Source: an uncultured Collinsella sp. (GTDB lineage Bacteria; Actinomycetota; Coriobacteriia; Coriobacteriales; Coriobacteriaceae). From it: DNA of 37,223 bases. The stretch covers positions 1 through 37,223 of the forward strand of contig URUI01000011.1 of NCBI GenBank assembly GCA_900551015.1, given 5' to 3'. The translations under genes and the position numbers were made by a program. The notes beneath the pieces were generated by a model. The model had not been told where the DNA came from, did no database searches, and saw only the letters and a list, made by a program, of their open reading frames with translations. Below are positions 15,348-23,242 of this stretch, one piece after another (position 1 is the first letter of the stretch; each line of letters opens with the position of its first letter).

Positions 15348-15962
15348 ATGAAACTCGGTTGCGTCATTATGGCTTCGGGCGAGGGCAAGCGGTTTGGCTC
15401 TAACAAGATGCTTGCCGATATCTATGGCAAGCCGCTGATTGCCCGGACTATCGATTCGGTTCCCCGGGGCTTTGACGTCGTGGTTTCGACGCGTTGGCCC
15501 GAGGTCGCCCAGATTTGCGAGGACAAGCATTGCCCGTGCGTGCTGCACGATGGCAAGCTCAGGAGCGAAAGCGTCCGTGCGGGCCTTTCGTGGGGGGCGA
15601 GCCGCAACTGGAAAGGCTGCCTCTTTTTGCCGGGCGACCAGCCGCTCGTGAGTCCGGATTCTTTTGAGGCTATGGTTCGTGCATTTGACGAGCATGGCCG
15701 CAAGCATCCGGTGCGTCTTGCGTGCAACGGTGAGCCTTCGAGCCCGGTGCTCTTTCCGGCGGAGCTGTTCGGTGCACTTATGTGTCTTGAGGGCAAGGAC
15801 GGTGGCGGTTCGATCCTCAAGGACCGTATCGACGTGGTGCTGGTCGATGCGCGTGCTTACGAACTGTGGGACGTCGATACCGTCAAGGGACAGCGACGCA
15901 TAACGGAGCATATCGCCGCCTGCTCGTATTTTGATCGCGTGGCCAACTGCATCAATCAATAA
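15348..15962 (+). CDS. mocA: MobA/MocA-like nucleotidyltransferase for molybdenum cofactor (YgfJ type)
   Basis: A 204-aa NTP-transferase-fold protein. The N-terminal loop ASGEGKRFGSNKML binds nucleotide, LPGDQPLVS is the metal-binding region, and GEPSSPVLFP is the next family motif. MocA makes the cytidylyl form of the molybdenum cofactor used by xanthine-dehydrogenase-type enzymes; YgfJ, its E. coli relative, lies in the same purine locus. ATG 15348 follows GGGGAGG; the ATG at 15297 would add 17 unsupported residues. The next gene starts nine bases after its stop, so the two form an operon. Confidence 0.85.
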   Translation: MKLGCVIMASGEGKRFGSNKMLADIYGKPLIARTIDSVPRGFDVVVSTRWPEVAQICEDKHCPCVLHDGKLRSESVRAGLSWGASRNWKGCLFLPGDQPLVSPDSFEAMVRAFDEHGRKHPVRLACNGEPSSPVLFPAELFGALMCLEGKDGGGSILKDRIDVVLVDARAYELWDVDTVKGQRRITEHIAACSYFDRVANCINQ

Positions 15963-15971
15963 GGAGCAATT

Positions 15972-17339
15972 ATGATCATCATCAAAAACGGCGCGCTCGT
16001 GACGCCCCAGGGGCTTCGCCGCGCCGATCTTGCCATGGATGGCGATAAGATCGTACGGATTGCCGCGGCGATTGAGCCGGCCGAGGGCGATACCGTCGAG
16101 GATGCTGCGGGCTGCTGGGTGTTCCCGGGCTTTATCGATGGGCACACGCACATGCAGTGCTGGACCGGCATGGATTGGACAGCCGATAGCTTTGAGACCG
16201 GCACGCGCGCGGCTGCCTGCGGCGGCACGACGACCATTGTGGACTACGCGACGGCCGATCGCGGCGTGACCATGCCCGATGCCTTGGTCGAGTGGCATCA
16301 TCGCGCCGACGGCACCTGCACCGCCAACTATGCCTTCCATATGGCGCTTGCCGAGTGGAATGAGCGCAACCGCGCCGATCTTTCGGCCATGCGCGAGGCG
16401 GGCGTGTCGTCGTTTAAGACCTACTTTGCCTACGACCATCTGCGCCTGGACGATGCCGAGACGCTCGAGGTGCTGGAGGAGCTCAAGCGTATTGGCGGCA
16501 TACTGTGCGTGCATTGCGAGAACGGTACGCTGGTGAATGAGCTGCAGAAGCGCGTGTTTGAGCAGGGTATCCACGGGCCCGAGGGCCATGCGCTCAGCCG
16601 TCCGGATGTGTGTGAGGCCGAGGCCGTGAGCCGCCTGCTGTATCTGGCGCACTTGGCCGGGGACGCTCCGGTCAACGTGGTGCACCTTTCGACCAAGCTG
16701 GGGCTCGAGGCCATTCGCGCTGCCAAAGCGCACGGGCAGAAGAACATCTATGTCGAGACCTGCCCTCAGTATCTGATGCTCGACGATACGCGCTACTTGG
16801 AGCAGGGCGAGGACGGCTTTGCGGGCGCCAAGTACGTGATGAGCCCGCCGCTGCGCCATGCCGGTGACCGTGCCGCGCTGCGCGAGGCGCTTGTGGCTGG
16901 CGAGATCGATACTATTGCCACCGACCACTGCAGCTTTAATCTGCACGGGCAAAAGGACCGCGGGCGCGATGACTTTCGCGCGATTCCCAACGGCGGGCCC
17001 GGTGTGGAGCATCGCCCCGTCGCGATCGCTACGAGCTTTGAGGGACAGCTGGGCCCCGAGGATCTGTGCCGCTTGATGAGCGAGAACCCGGCGCGCGTCT
17101 TTGGCATGTATCCGCGCAAGGGCTGTCTTGCCGAGGGCTCCGATGCCGACGCATGCGTGTGGGATCCCAAGGCGCGCTGGACCATTCGCGCGGCGACGCA
17201 GCATCAGGCTGTGGACTATACGCCGCTCGAGGGCTTTGAGGCACACGGCCGCGCCAAGGCCGTGTTTGTGAACGGCGTGCTGGCTGCGCGCGACGGCGAG
17301 CCCACCGGAGCCCAACCCGGCCGCTACGTGCCCCGCTAA
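15972..17339 (+). CDS. hyuA: Hydantoinase/dihydropyrimidinase-like cyclic amidohydrolase
   Basis: A 455-aa amidohydrolase. Metal ligands are visible: H58 and H60 in FIDGHTHMQ, K149 in SSFKTYFAY (the carbamylated lysine), H181 in CVHCEN, H238 in VVHLST, and D318 in ATDHCSF. This matches D-hydantoinases and E. coli YgeZ/HyuA (461 aa). The reaction is hydrolytic opening of a cyclic amide such as dihydropyrimidine, hydantoin or a reduced purine-derived ring. It is downstream of mocA by nine bases with AAGGAG before the ATG. Substrate is inferred from the locus. Confidence 0.92.
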   Translation: MIIIKNGALVTPQGLRRADLAMDGDKIVRIAAAIEPAEGDTVEDAAGCWVFPGFIDGHTHMQCWTGMDWTADSFETGTRAAACGGTTTIVDYATADRGVTMPDALVEWHHRADGTCTANYAFHMALAEWNERNRADLSAMREAGVSSFKTYFAYDHLRLDDAETLEVLEELKRIGGILCVHCENGTLVNELQKRVFEQGIHGPEGHALSRPDVCEAEAVSRLLYLAHLAGDAPVNVVHLSTKLGLEAIRAAKAHGQKNIYVETCPQYLMLDDTRYLEQGEDGFAGAKYVMSPPLRHAGDRAALREALVAGEIDTIATDHCSFNLHGQKDRGRDDFRAIPNGGPGVEHRPVAIATSFEGQLGPEDLCRLMSENPARVFGMYPRKGCLAEGSDADACVWDPKARWTIRAATQHQAVDYTPLEGFEAHGRAKAVFVNGVLAARDGEPTGAQPGRYVPR

Positions 17340-17352
17340 CGGGAAGACCGCC

Positions 17353-17425
17353 GGGGTAGCTAATTTGGGAGATGATTTTTTGGGACGGGGTAGCAAAAAG
17401 AGCCCCGTCCCAAATTTGCTACCCC
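17353..17425. terminator. Nested hairpins between convergent hyuA and yqeC (bidirectional terminator)
   Basis: An inner 11-bp perfect stem pairs 17380-17390 (TTGGGACGGGG) with 17403-17413. An outer 17-bp arm (17353-17369) pairs at 16 of 17 positions with 17409-17425. The two stems share CCCAA at 17409-17413, so they cannot both form completely. The inner stem is flanked by T/A runs on both strands and lies between convergent genes. Confidence 0.7.
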
Positions 17426-18156
17426 TGGAGGCTGGTGGCGATGAGGGGGCGGCCGAGGGCTGCCTCGAAGCAATCTGCCATCGTTGGATCGGCAAGCGTG
17501 TCGACTTGGTTGAGCATAATGCGGGCATTGCTGAGGTTCAGCATCTGCAGCTCGGCATTGAGCACCATAGCGACGCGCTCTGGGGTGGCGGTGTCGGTGG
17601 GCTCGCAGCCGCAGCGCTCGCAGAAGACCTCGGGGCGGTGGACAACCTCGGCGACGGGCTTGCCCAGCCCCGAGGCGCCGACGACCCAGACAACGTTTGC
17701 CGTGGCGGCGGGAATTACCGGCTCCCAGGCGGCATGTGCCTTGAGCGGGAGTCGCTTGCTGCCATCTGCCTCGGCCAACACATAGTCAAAGCGCTGCGCC
17801 AGCTGGTCGAGCGGCTCGGCGGGGGCGGAGAGCTTGCCTGTCTCCGGGTCCAAGACGCCTGCCTGGCAGATGCTTCCGCGCACAAGGCCCGCGCAGGCCT
17901 CGCAGGTGCAGCCGGGGGCGTGTGAGGCACCTGGCTTCCAAGGCGCGGCGTCCAGGCGACGATTCGACCCGTCCCATGGCACGCCGGCAACGGGAAGCAT
18001 ATGCGTGGTGGTACAGAGGAGCACGCGGCCGCCAGCGCGCATGAGCTCAAGACCCAGCGTCTTGAGCAAGGTCGACTTGCCGCCGCTGCCGATAATCGCG
18101 GTAATGCCCGGCTCGATCCTGAGCGCCGAGGCAAGATTGCCGCTAACCGTTTCCAT
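17419..18156 (-). CDS. yqeC: YqeC-type accessory protein for (selenium-dependent) molybdenum hydroxylase
   Basis: A 245-aa P-loop protein. The Walker A loop is GSGGKSTL at residues 23-30, followed by LLCTTTHM, then DYVLAEADGSKRLPLKAHA and a C-terminal VMLNQVDTL. This fits YqeC, a putative maturation factor encoded with YqeB and molybdenum hydroxylases. A cysteine-rich insertion (CTCEAC...SIC) near residue 85 could bind metal or an Fe-S cluster. It is divergent from yqeB and convergent with hyuA. ATG 18156 is the first start compatible with the P-loop position. Biochemical function in the family is not established. Confidence 0.85.
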   Translation of the reverse strand: METVSGNLASALRIEPGITAIIGSGGKSTLLKTLGLELMRAGGRVLLCTTTHMLPVAGVPWDGSNRRLDAAPWKPGASHAPGCTCEACAGLVRGSICQAGVLDPETGKLSAPAEPLDQLAQRFDYVLAEADGSKRLPLKAHAAWEPVIPAATANVVWVVGASGLGKPVAEVVHRPEVFCERCGCEPTDTATPERVAMVLNAELQMLNLSNARIMLNQVDTLADPTMADCFEAALGRPLIATSLQG

Positions 18157-18169
18157 CTGTTCACCGCCG

Positions 18170-18217
18170 TATAATACTGTGATAATAAATAATCATCAGA
18201 GTAGCGGTCGAACCGCT
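18170..18217 (+). promoter_or_regulatory. Divergent promoter region of yqeC and yqeB with a hairpin in the yqeB leader
   Basis: TATAAT at 18170-18175 on the plus strand lacks a good -35. Nearby AT-rich sequence (TTTATTATC on the minus strand) could serve yqeC. Downstream, AGCGGT (18203-18208) pairs with ACCGCT (18212-18217) and is followed by TTT, a short attenuator-like hairpin before yqeB. Confidence 0.35.
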
Positions 18218-18258
18218 TTTGCTCTGCTCAAACCGTAGCACAGGGAGGTGCCCCGGGA

Positions 18259-19053
18259 ATGCTCGTTTATGTTCGCGGCGCCGGTGATATCGCCACGGGC
18301 GTCGCCGTTCGCTTGGTGCGCGCCGGCGTTTCGGTCGTTATGGCCGATATCGCGGTTCCCACGTGCATCCGCCGCACAATCTGTTTTTGCGAGGCCATTC
18401 GCTTGGGCGAGGTCCAGGTCGAAGGCATTCGCGCTCGCTTGGCACAGACGCCGGCTGAGGCGCTTGAGATTACCAAGGCTGGAGACGTCGCCGTTGTGGT
18501 GGACCCTCAGGCCAAGATGCTCGATGAGCTTAAACCCACGGCTGTGGTCGACGCGATTTTGGCTAAGCGCAACTTGGGCACCACGCGCGACATGGCGCCT
18601 GCCGTCATCGCTGTGGGGCCGGGCTTTACCGCGCCGGTTGACTGCGACGCCGTGGTCGAGACCATGCGCGGGCATTTTCTCGGCCGTGTCATTACCCAAG
18701 GTTCGCCCCAGCCCAACACGGGCGTGCCGGGCATTATCGCCGGTTATGGCAAGGAACGAGTTATCCACAGCCCCGCCGCCGGCGTGTTTCGGTCCGACCG
18801 CGCAATCGGCGACATCGTGAGCGCCGGAGACGTGATTGGCTACGCGGGAGATACACCCATGTGCACGCAGATCGATGGCTGTCTGCGCGGGCTTTTGGCG
18901 AACGGCGTGCGGGTGACTGAGGGCTTTAAATGCGCCGATGTCGATCCGCGCGGCGACGCCAGCTACATCAACTATATTTCGGACAAGGCGACATCGGTCG
19001 GCGGCGGCGTGCTCGAGGCACTCGCTATGCTCACCGATGTCTTTAGAGGATAG
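18259..19053 (+). CDS. yqeB: YqeB-type (EF2563 family) selenium-dependent molybdenum hydroxylase system protein
   Basis: A 264-aa protein opening with a Rossmann-like VRGAGDIATGVAVRLVRAG loop. It continues with MADIAVPTCIRRTICFCEAI, TRDMAPAVIAVGPGF and TGVPGIIAGYGKERVIHSPAAGVF. These are hallmarks of the EF2563/YqeB family found with selenium-dependent molybdenum hydroxylases. A conserved cysteine pair (CIRRTICFC) could handle a selenium or sulfur ligand. The next gene, xdhC, starts nine bases after its stop. GGGAGG precedes ATG 18259. Role: insertion or modification of the cofactor of the XdhD-type enzyme; mechanism unknown. Confidence 0.9.
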   Translation: MLVYVRGAGDIATGVAVRLVRAGVSVVMADIAVPTCIRRTICFCEAIRLGEVQVEGIRARLAQTPAEALEITKAGDVAVVVDPQAKMLDELKPTAVVDAILAKRNLGTTRDMAPAVIAVGPGFTAPVDCDAVVETMRGHFLGRVITQGSPQPNTGVPGIIAGYGKERVIHSPAAGVFRSDRAIGDIVSAGDVIGYAGDTPMCTQIDGCLRGLLANGVRVTEGFKCADVDPRGDASYINYISDKATSVGGGVLEALAMLTDVFRG

Positions 19054-19062
19054 AAGGCGGCA

Positions 19063-20106
19063 ATGGAAAAGCTCGATGTTGTGAATGCGGCGCTTGCCGC
19101 CCTGCGTGCTGGCGAGACGTGCGAGCTCGTGGTCGTGGCCGGTACGGCGGGGTCATCACCACGCGGCGTGGGCGCCTGGATGGCCGTCTTTGCCGATGGC
19201 AGCCAAGCGGGCACCATCGGCGGCGGCAAGATTGAGCTCTTTGCGCTGGACGAGGCGCGCGAGCTGCTGGCCGCAGGGCAATCGCGTCTGGTCCGCTACA
19301 CCATGGGCGGCGAGAACTCCGATACCGGCATGATCTGCGGCGGAGCCATCTGCCTGTGCTACCTGCATTTGGATGCGACTCAGGCACCGTTGTTCCAGTC
19401 GGTTGCCGACGTCTTGGCCTATCGGCGCATCGGCGACTTCGTCATCGACTTTGAGCCGTTTATCGCGAGCGCGCTCGAGGGCGATGTGGTTGAGTACCAT
19501 GGCGAGACATCGCGCCATACCATTGCCGGCTGCCCCGAGCTTTCGCTGGTGGAGGAGGGGAGTAAGGTCACCTACACCAACGCCGCCTCCGAGATTCCCC
19601 CGGCGCACATCGAGACGCTCTGCCCCGAGGGCCTGACCTATATCTTTGGCTGCGGCCACGTGGGCGCTGCGACGGCGCGGGTGCTCACGGCGGCGGGCTT
19701 TGCCGTCGTGGCGTGCGATGACCGCCCCGGCACGCTGACCCCCGAATGGGTGCCCGGCGTCTACGACCGTCGTCTGGTCGATTATAAGAACCTGAGCGAG
19801 CTGTGTCCCATCGGCCCGCGCGACTTGGTGGTCGTGGCCACAGCAGGCCACAAGTCCGATATCGACGTGGTGATTCAGGCCATGCGCGCTAAACCCGCCT
19901 ATCTGGGCTGCCTGGGCTCGCGCCGCAAGACCGCCTTTGTGCGCGCCCGCCTGGAGCAGGAAGGCTTTGCGCAGGGCCAGATCGACGAGCTGCACCTGCC
20001 GATCGGTGTCGCCATCGAGGCCGAGGATCCCGAGGAGATTGCCATCTCCATCGCCGCCGAGATGATCCACCTGCGCCGCACCAAACTCGTCCCCCGCAAG
20101 CGATAG
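19063..20106 (+). CDS. xdhC: XdhC/CoxI-family molybdenum hydroxylase maturation factor
   Basis: A 347-aa protein with an N-terminal XdhC/CoxI domain (VVVAGTAGSSPRGVGAWMAV, GTIGGGKIE) and a C-terminal Rossmann domain (YIFGCGHVGAATARVL, YLGCLGSRRKTAFVRARL, PIGVAIEAEDPEEIAISIAAEMI). XdhC proteins bind molybdenum cofactor and help deliver its sulfido form into xanthine dehydrogenase. Gene order yqeB-xdhC, with a nine-base gap, implies co-translation. Length is normal for the two-domain form. Confidence 0.92.
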   Translation: MEKLDVVNAALAALRAGETCELVVVAGTAGSSPRGVGAWMAVFADGSQAGTIGGGKIELFALDEARELLAAGQSRLVRYTMGGENSDTGMICGGAICLCYLHLDATQAPLFQSVADVLAYRRIGDFVIDFEPFIASALEGDVVEYHGETSRHTIAGCPELSLVEEGSKVTYTNAASEIPPAHIETLCPEGLTYIFGCGHVGAATARVLTAAGFAVVACDDRPGTLTPEWVPGVYDRRLVDYKNLSELCPIGPRDLVVVATAGHKSDIDVVIQAMRAKPAYLGCLGSRRKTAFVRARLEQEGFAQGQIDELHLPIGVAIEAEDPEEIAISIAAEMIHLRRTKLVPRKR

Positions 20107-20176
20107 TCGTATCCCAAATGAGCTGCCCCAGCCCTCTGCCGCATGCGGGTCAAAATGCTACCTGTGCCATATGCCC

Positions 20177-20182
20177 TATAAT
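20177..20182 (+). promoter_or_regulatory. Candidate -10 box for the permease gene
   Basis: A perfect TATAAT about 50 bases before ATG 20234, in a 127-base gap after xdhC. No strong -35 at the usual distance. Confidence 0.4.
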
Positions 20183-20233
20183 GTCCGACCGTTGAGCGGC
20201 ATGGGGCCGCTGCCTAGGGTATGGGAGGCGCAA

Positions 20234-21547
20234 ATGGCAGAGTCGGCAGCAGGGGATGCCCTGTTCGAGCGTACGGGAAAAGTTTCGTTTGTGCAGGTAT
20301 TACCCCATGCACTGCAGCATGTGCTGGCGGCATTCGCGGGTATCGTCACGCCCGCCATCATTATCGCGTCGGTCTGTGGCTTTACCCCTCAAGAGGAAGC
20401 CGCTGTCATCCAGGCGTCGCTCGTCCTCTCGGCGCTTGACATTTTCCTTCAACAGTTTCCCATAAAAGGTGTCGTCGGTTCGGGCCTGCCCATTGTGATG
20501 GGTGCGAGCTTTACCTTCGTGCCGGCGCTCAAGGCAGTCGGTCTTGAGCTTGGTTTTGAGGCCGTACTGGGCGCCCAGGTAATCGGCGGCGCGCTCGTCG
20601 CGCTCTTCGGCCTACTGTTTAGGCGCGTGAGTTTTCTGTTTCCGGCCCCGGTGCTTGGCACCGTCATCTTTGTCATTGGCCTGTCGCTATGCCCAGTGGC
20701 AGTTGCCTCCATGGCGGGCGGGGAGGGCGCGGCCGATTTTGGCAGTGTCACCAACTGGGCCGTCGCACTTGTGACGTTCGTCGTCACCTTTATGGCTGGC
20801 AACTACGGCAAGGGCGCGCTTAGGCTGGGCAGCATCCTGGCTGGTATCTGCGCGGGCTTTGTTTTGGCTGCGGTGTTGGGCATGGTCGATTTCTCGGCCA
20901 TCGCGACCGCCAGCTGGTTCGCCCCGCCGGCCCTGGGCGCCCATCGCCTGGTGTTCGACCCGGCCGCGTGCGCCGTTGTGGGCGTTGTCGCCATTGTCAA
21001 CGCAGTACAGGTCATGGGCGAGTTTGCCGCCGTGTCGTCTGCTGCGCTCGATACCCCTGCGACCGATAGCCAGATCTCGGGTGGCCTGATCGCCAACGGC
21101 CTGGTCGGTATGCTGTCGGGCTTTTTGGGCGGCGTCCCCACGGCAACCTTTGGCCAGAATGTGGGCATTATCGCCGAGAACAAGGTCGTCAACCGCATGG
21201 TCTTTACGCTTGCCGCCGTCATCTTGCTCATCGCGGGCCTGCTGCCCAAGTGTGCGGCGGTACTCACGTCCATTCCGCAGCCGGTCATCGGTGGCGCCAC
21301 GATCGGCGTGTTCGCGACCATCGGCATGAACGGTGTGGTCATGTTTGCCCGCCACGGCTTGTCTCAGCGCGATACCACGCTCATGGGTCTCTCTATCGCC
21401 TTTGGCACGGGCATTGAGCGCACGGCCGGCGCGCTTGCCGGCGCTGGATTCCCCGCATGGGTTGGCACCGTCTTTGGCGGATCCTCCATTGCCGTCGCCG
21501 CGCTCGTTGCTGTGATCCTCAACCTGGTCCTCCCGCGCCAAAAATAA
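20234..21547 (+). CDS. NCS2-family xanthine/urate permease
   Basis: A 437-aa polytopic membrane protein, about 12-14 hydrophobic segments. NCS2 signatures are visible: FAGIVTPAIIIAS near the first helices, GSGLPIVMGASFTFVPAL, GEFAAVSSAALDTPATDSQISGGL with the conserved Glu, and FGQNVGIIAENKVVNR (the QNxG motif that contacts substrate). It is closest in layout to bacterial xanthine and uric acid transporters such as XanQ, PbuX and UacT; it cannot be assigned to one base by eye. It would supply the XdhD-type enzyme. ATG 20234 follows GGGAGG; a longer start at 20171 adds a non-family tail. Confidence 0.9.
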   Translation: MAESAAGDALFERTGKVSFVQVLPHALQHVLAAFAGIVTPAIIIASVCGFTPQEEAAVIQASLVLSALDIFLQQFPIKGVVGSGLPIVMGASFTFVPALKAVGLELGFEAVLGAQVIGGALVALFGLLFRRVSFLFPAPVLGTVIFVIGLSLCPVAVASMAGGEGAADFGSVTNWAVALVTFVVTFMAGNYGKGALRLGSILAGICAGFVLAAVLGMVDFSAIATASWFAPPALGAHRLVFDPAACAVVGVVAIVNAVQVMGEFAAVSSAALDTPATDSQISGGLIANGLVGMLSGFLGGVPTATFGQNVGIIAENKVVNRMVFTLAAVILLIAGLLPKCAAVLTSIPQPVIGGATIGVFATIGMNGVVMFARHGLSQRDTTLMGLSIAFGTGIERTAGALAGAGFPAWVGTVFGGSSIAVAALVAVILNLVLPRQK

Positions 21548-21560
21548 CGCCCCATATATG

Positions 21561-21627
21561 AGTTGCGGTGGAATAGGGACTGTTTAAGCCTTTTAAGCCG
21601 TCAAACAGTCCCTATCTCACCGCAACT
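21561..21627. repeat. 67-bp long hairpin between the permease and rplE
   Basis: Arms AGTTGCGGTG (21561-21570) and ATAGGGACTGTTT (21573-21585) pair with AAACAGTCCCTAT (21603-21615) and CACCGCAACT (21618-21627), with only a two-base mismatch between the paired blocks. GCTGTTTTCC follows. It may terminate the permease transcript or be a dispersed intergenic palindrome. The rest of the 321-base gap (21548-21868) holds a promoter and a leader, no gene. Confidence 0.8.
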
Positions 21628-21702
21628 GCTGTTTTCCTCCGTGCCCTAGGGATCAATTTGTGCGGGGGAGTTGTGGAGTTGTGCAGGCAGACGAGGTTTT
21701 TC

Positions 21703-21731
21703 TGGAAATACGCTCCCGATGCGCGTATAGT
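21703..21731 (+). promoter_or_regulatory. Candidate promoter of the ribosomal operon starting at rplE
   Basis: TGGAAA (21703-21708), 17 bp, TATAGT (21726-21731). It would give a leader of about 130 bases before rplE, long enough for regulation by a ribosomal protein. Confidence 0.5.
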
Positions 21732-21868
21732 ACCGATTGTTTTGTCGGCTCCTGCTGCGTCGAGTCCAAACCGCGAAATGCCATGAGCGGGGCGGATGCA
21801 GCCAGGAGGCACGAGGACAACCCACCGTGGCCACGCCCCGTGCTTAAAACCCCAAGAAGGAGTGAACA

Positions 21869-22426
21869 ATGGCAGAAGAGAAGTATGTGCCGCGTCTGAA
21901 GACCAAGTACAACAACGAGGTCAAGCAGCAGCTTCAGGAAAAGTTCCAGTACGAGAACGTCATGATGATCCCCAAGTTTGAGAAGATCGTCGTGAACATG
22001 GGTGTCGGCGAGGCCGCTACCGATTCCAAGGCCATCGACGGTGCCGTGCGCGACCTGCGCGCCATCACCGGCCAGCAGCCGATGATCACCCGCGCCCGCA
22101 AGTCCATCGCTACCTTCCGCCTGCGCGCTGGTATGCCGATCGGCTGCAAGGTTACCCTGCGTGGCGACCGTATGTGGGAGTTCTTCGATCGTCTGACCTC
22201 CGTCGCGATCCCCCGTATCCGCGACTTCCGCGGCATCTCCGCCAAGAGCTTCGACGGCCGTGGTAACTTCTCCATGGGCGTCACCGAGCAGCTCATCTTC
22301 CCCGAGATCGACTTCGACTCCGTCGATCACCAGCGTGGTATGGATATCACCTTCGTGACCACCGCCAACACCGATGAGGAGGCCAAGGCCCTTCTGGACG
22401 CCTTCGGTTTCCCGTTCAAGAAATAG
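21869..22426 (+). CDS. rplE: 50S ribosomal protein L5
   Basis: 185 aa. Family segments MMIPKFEKIVVNMGVGEA, ITGQQPMITRARKSIATFRLRAGMPIGCKVTLRG, and IPRIRDFRGISAKSFDGRGNFSMGV are all present, so the gene is complete. L5 binds 5S rRNA and contacts the P-site tRNA. AAGAAGGAG precedes ATG. In most bacteria rplX (L24) comes directly before rplE; here the preceding gene is a purine permease, so this is the first ribosomal gene of the run. Confidence 0.98.
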   Translation: MAEEKYVPRLKTKYNNEVKQQLQEKFQYENVMMIPKFEKIVVNMGVGEAATDSKAIDGAVRDLRAITGQQPMITRARKSIATFRLRAGMPIGCKVTLRGDRMWEFFDRLTSVAIPRIRDFRGISAKSFDGRGNFSMGVTEQLIFPEIDFDSVDHQRGMDITFVTTANTDEEAKALLDAFGFPFKK

Positions 22427-22505
22427 GTTCACCTGCCCTAAAAGCGCCGTTTCCTAAAGGGGACGGCGTTTGGGGCGAACAATACTCTATGTGAGGAGGA
22501 TTTAA

Positions 22506-22691
22506 GTGGCTAAGACATCGATGATCGTCAAGTGCAATCGCAAGCAGAAGTTCTCTACTCGTGAGTACACGCGCTGCCAGCGCTGCGGCCGTCCGCACTC
22601 TGTGTACCGCAAGTTCGGCCTGTGCCGTGTCTGCTTCCGCGAGCTTGCACTCAAGGGCGAGCTTCCCGGCGTTAAGAAGGCCAGCTGGTAA
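22506..22691 (+). CDS. rpsZ: 30S ribosomal protein S14, zinc-binding type
   Basis: 61 aa with a zinc ribbon: C24, C27, C40 and C43 (CQRC...CRVC). This is the short Cys-plus form usual in actinobacteria. GTG start at 22506 follows GAGGAGG. It is 79 bases after rplE and 119 bases before rpsH, longer gaps than in compact spc operons but with no terminator. Confidence 0.97.
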   Translation: MAKTSMIVKCNRKQKFSTREYTRCQRCGRPHSVYRKFGLCRVCFRELALKGELPGVKKASW

Positions 22692-22810
22692 GTCACTACC
22701 AGCGTTTCAAGCATCCGTTTGGAACAGGGAAAACGCGCTAGTTAGGCTTTGCCGTTAAGGGCGGCGAAGAACCAAGAGCACGTGTTCATCAAGAACGAAG
22801 GAGAATCTGT

Positions 22811-23209
22811 ATGAACCTTACAGACCCGATCGCAGATATGCTTACGCGCATCCGTAACGCTAACTCTGTGAACAAGGCCACGGTCTCCATGCCGAGCAGC
22901 AAGAAGCTCGTCGAGATCGCTCGTGTTCTGCACGAGGAGGGCTACATCGAGGGCTACGATGTCGAGGACACCGTTCCCCAGAAGACCCTGCACATCACGC
23001 TTAAGTATGGTCCCAAGAAGGCTAAGATCATCAACGGCATCCGCCGCATTTCCAAGCCGGGCCTGCGTAAGTACACCGGCGTTGCCGACATGCCCCGCGT
23101 CCGCGGTGGCCTTGGTACCGCCATTATTTCCACCAGCCATGGCGTCATGACCGACCGCGATGCTCGCAAGCACAACGTCGGCGGCGAGATCATCGCTTAC
23201 GTCTGGTAA
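22811..23209 (+). CDS. rpsH: 30S ribosomal protein S8
   Basis: 132 aa. Begins MNLTDPIADMLTRIRNANSVNKATVSMPSS and ends with the conserved GGEIIAYVW; RPGL-type segment ISKPGLRKYTGVADMPRVRGGLGTAIISTS is intact. S8 binds the central domain of 16S rRNA and in many bacteria represses spc operon translation by binding near the L5 start. Confidence 0.98.
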   Translation: MNLTDPIADMLTRIRNANSVNKATVSMPSSKKLVEIARVLHEEGYIEGYDVEDTVPQKTLHITLKYGPKKAKIINGIRRISKPGLRKYTGVADMPRVRGGLGTAIISTSHGVMTDRDARKHNVGGEIIAYVW

Positions 23210-23242
23210 TTCGCTCGGTAGGTAGAAGGAAAGGAGATCACC

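Noticed and set aside
14589..17528. A long minus-strand open frame opposite ygeW, mocA and hyuA
   Set aside because: It overlaps three genes with catalytic motifs on the other strand and has no recognisable domain; this is a GC-codon shadow.
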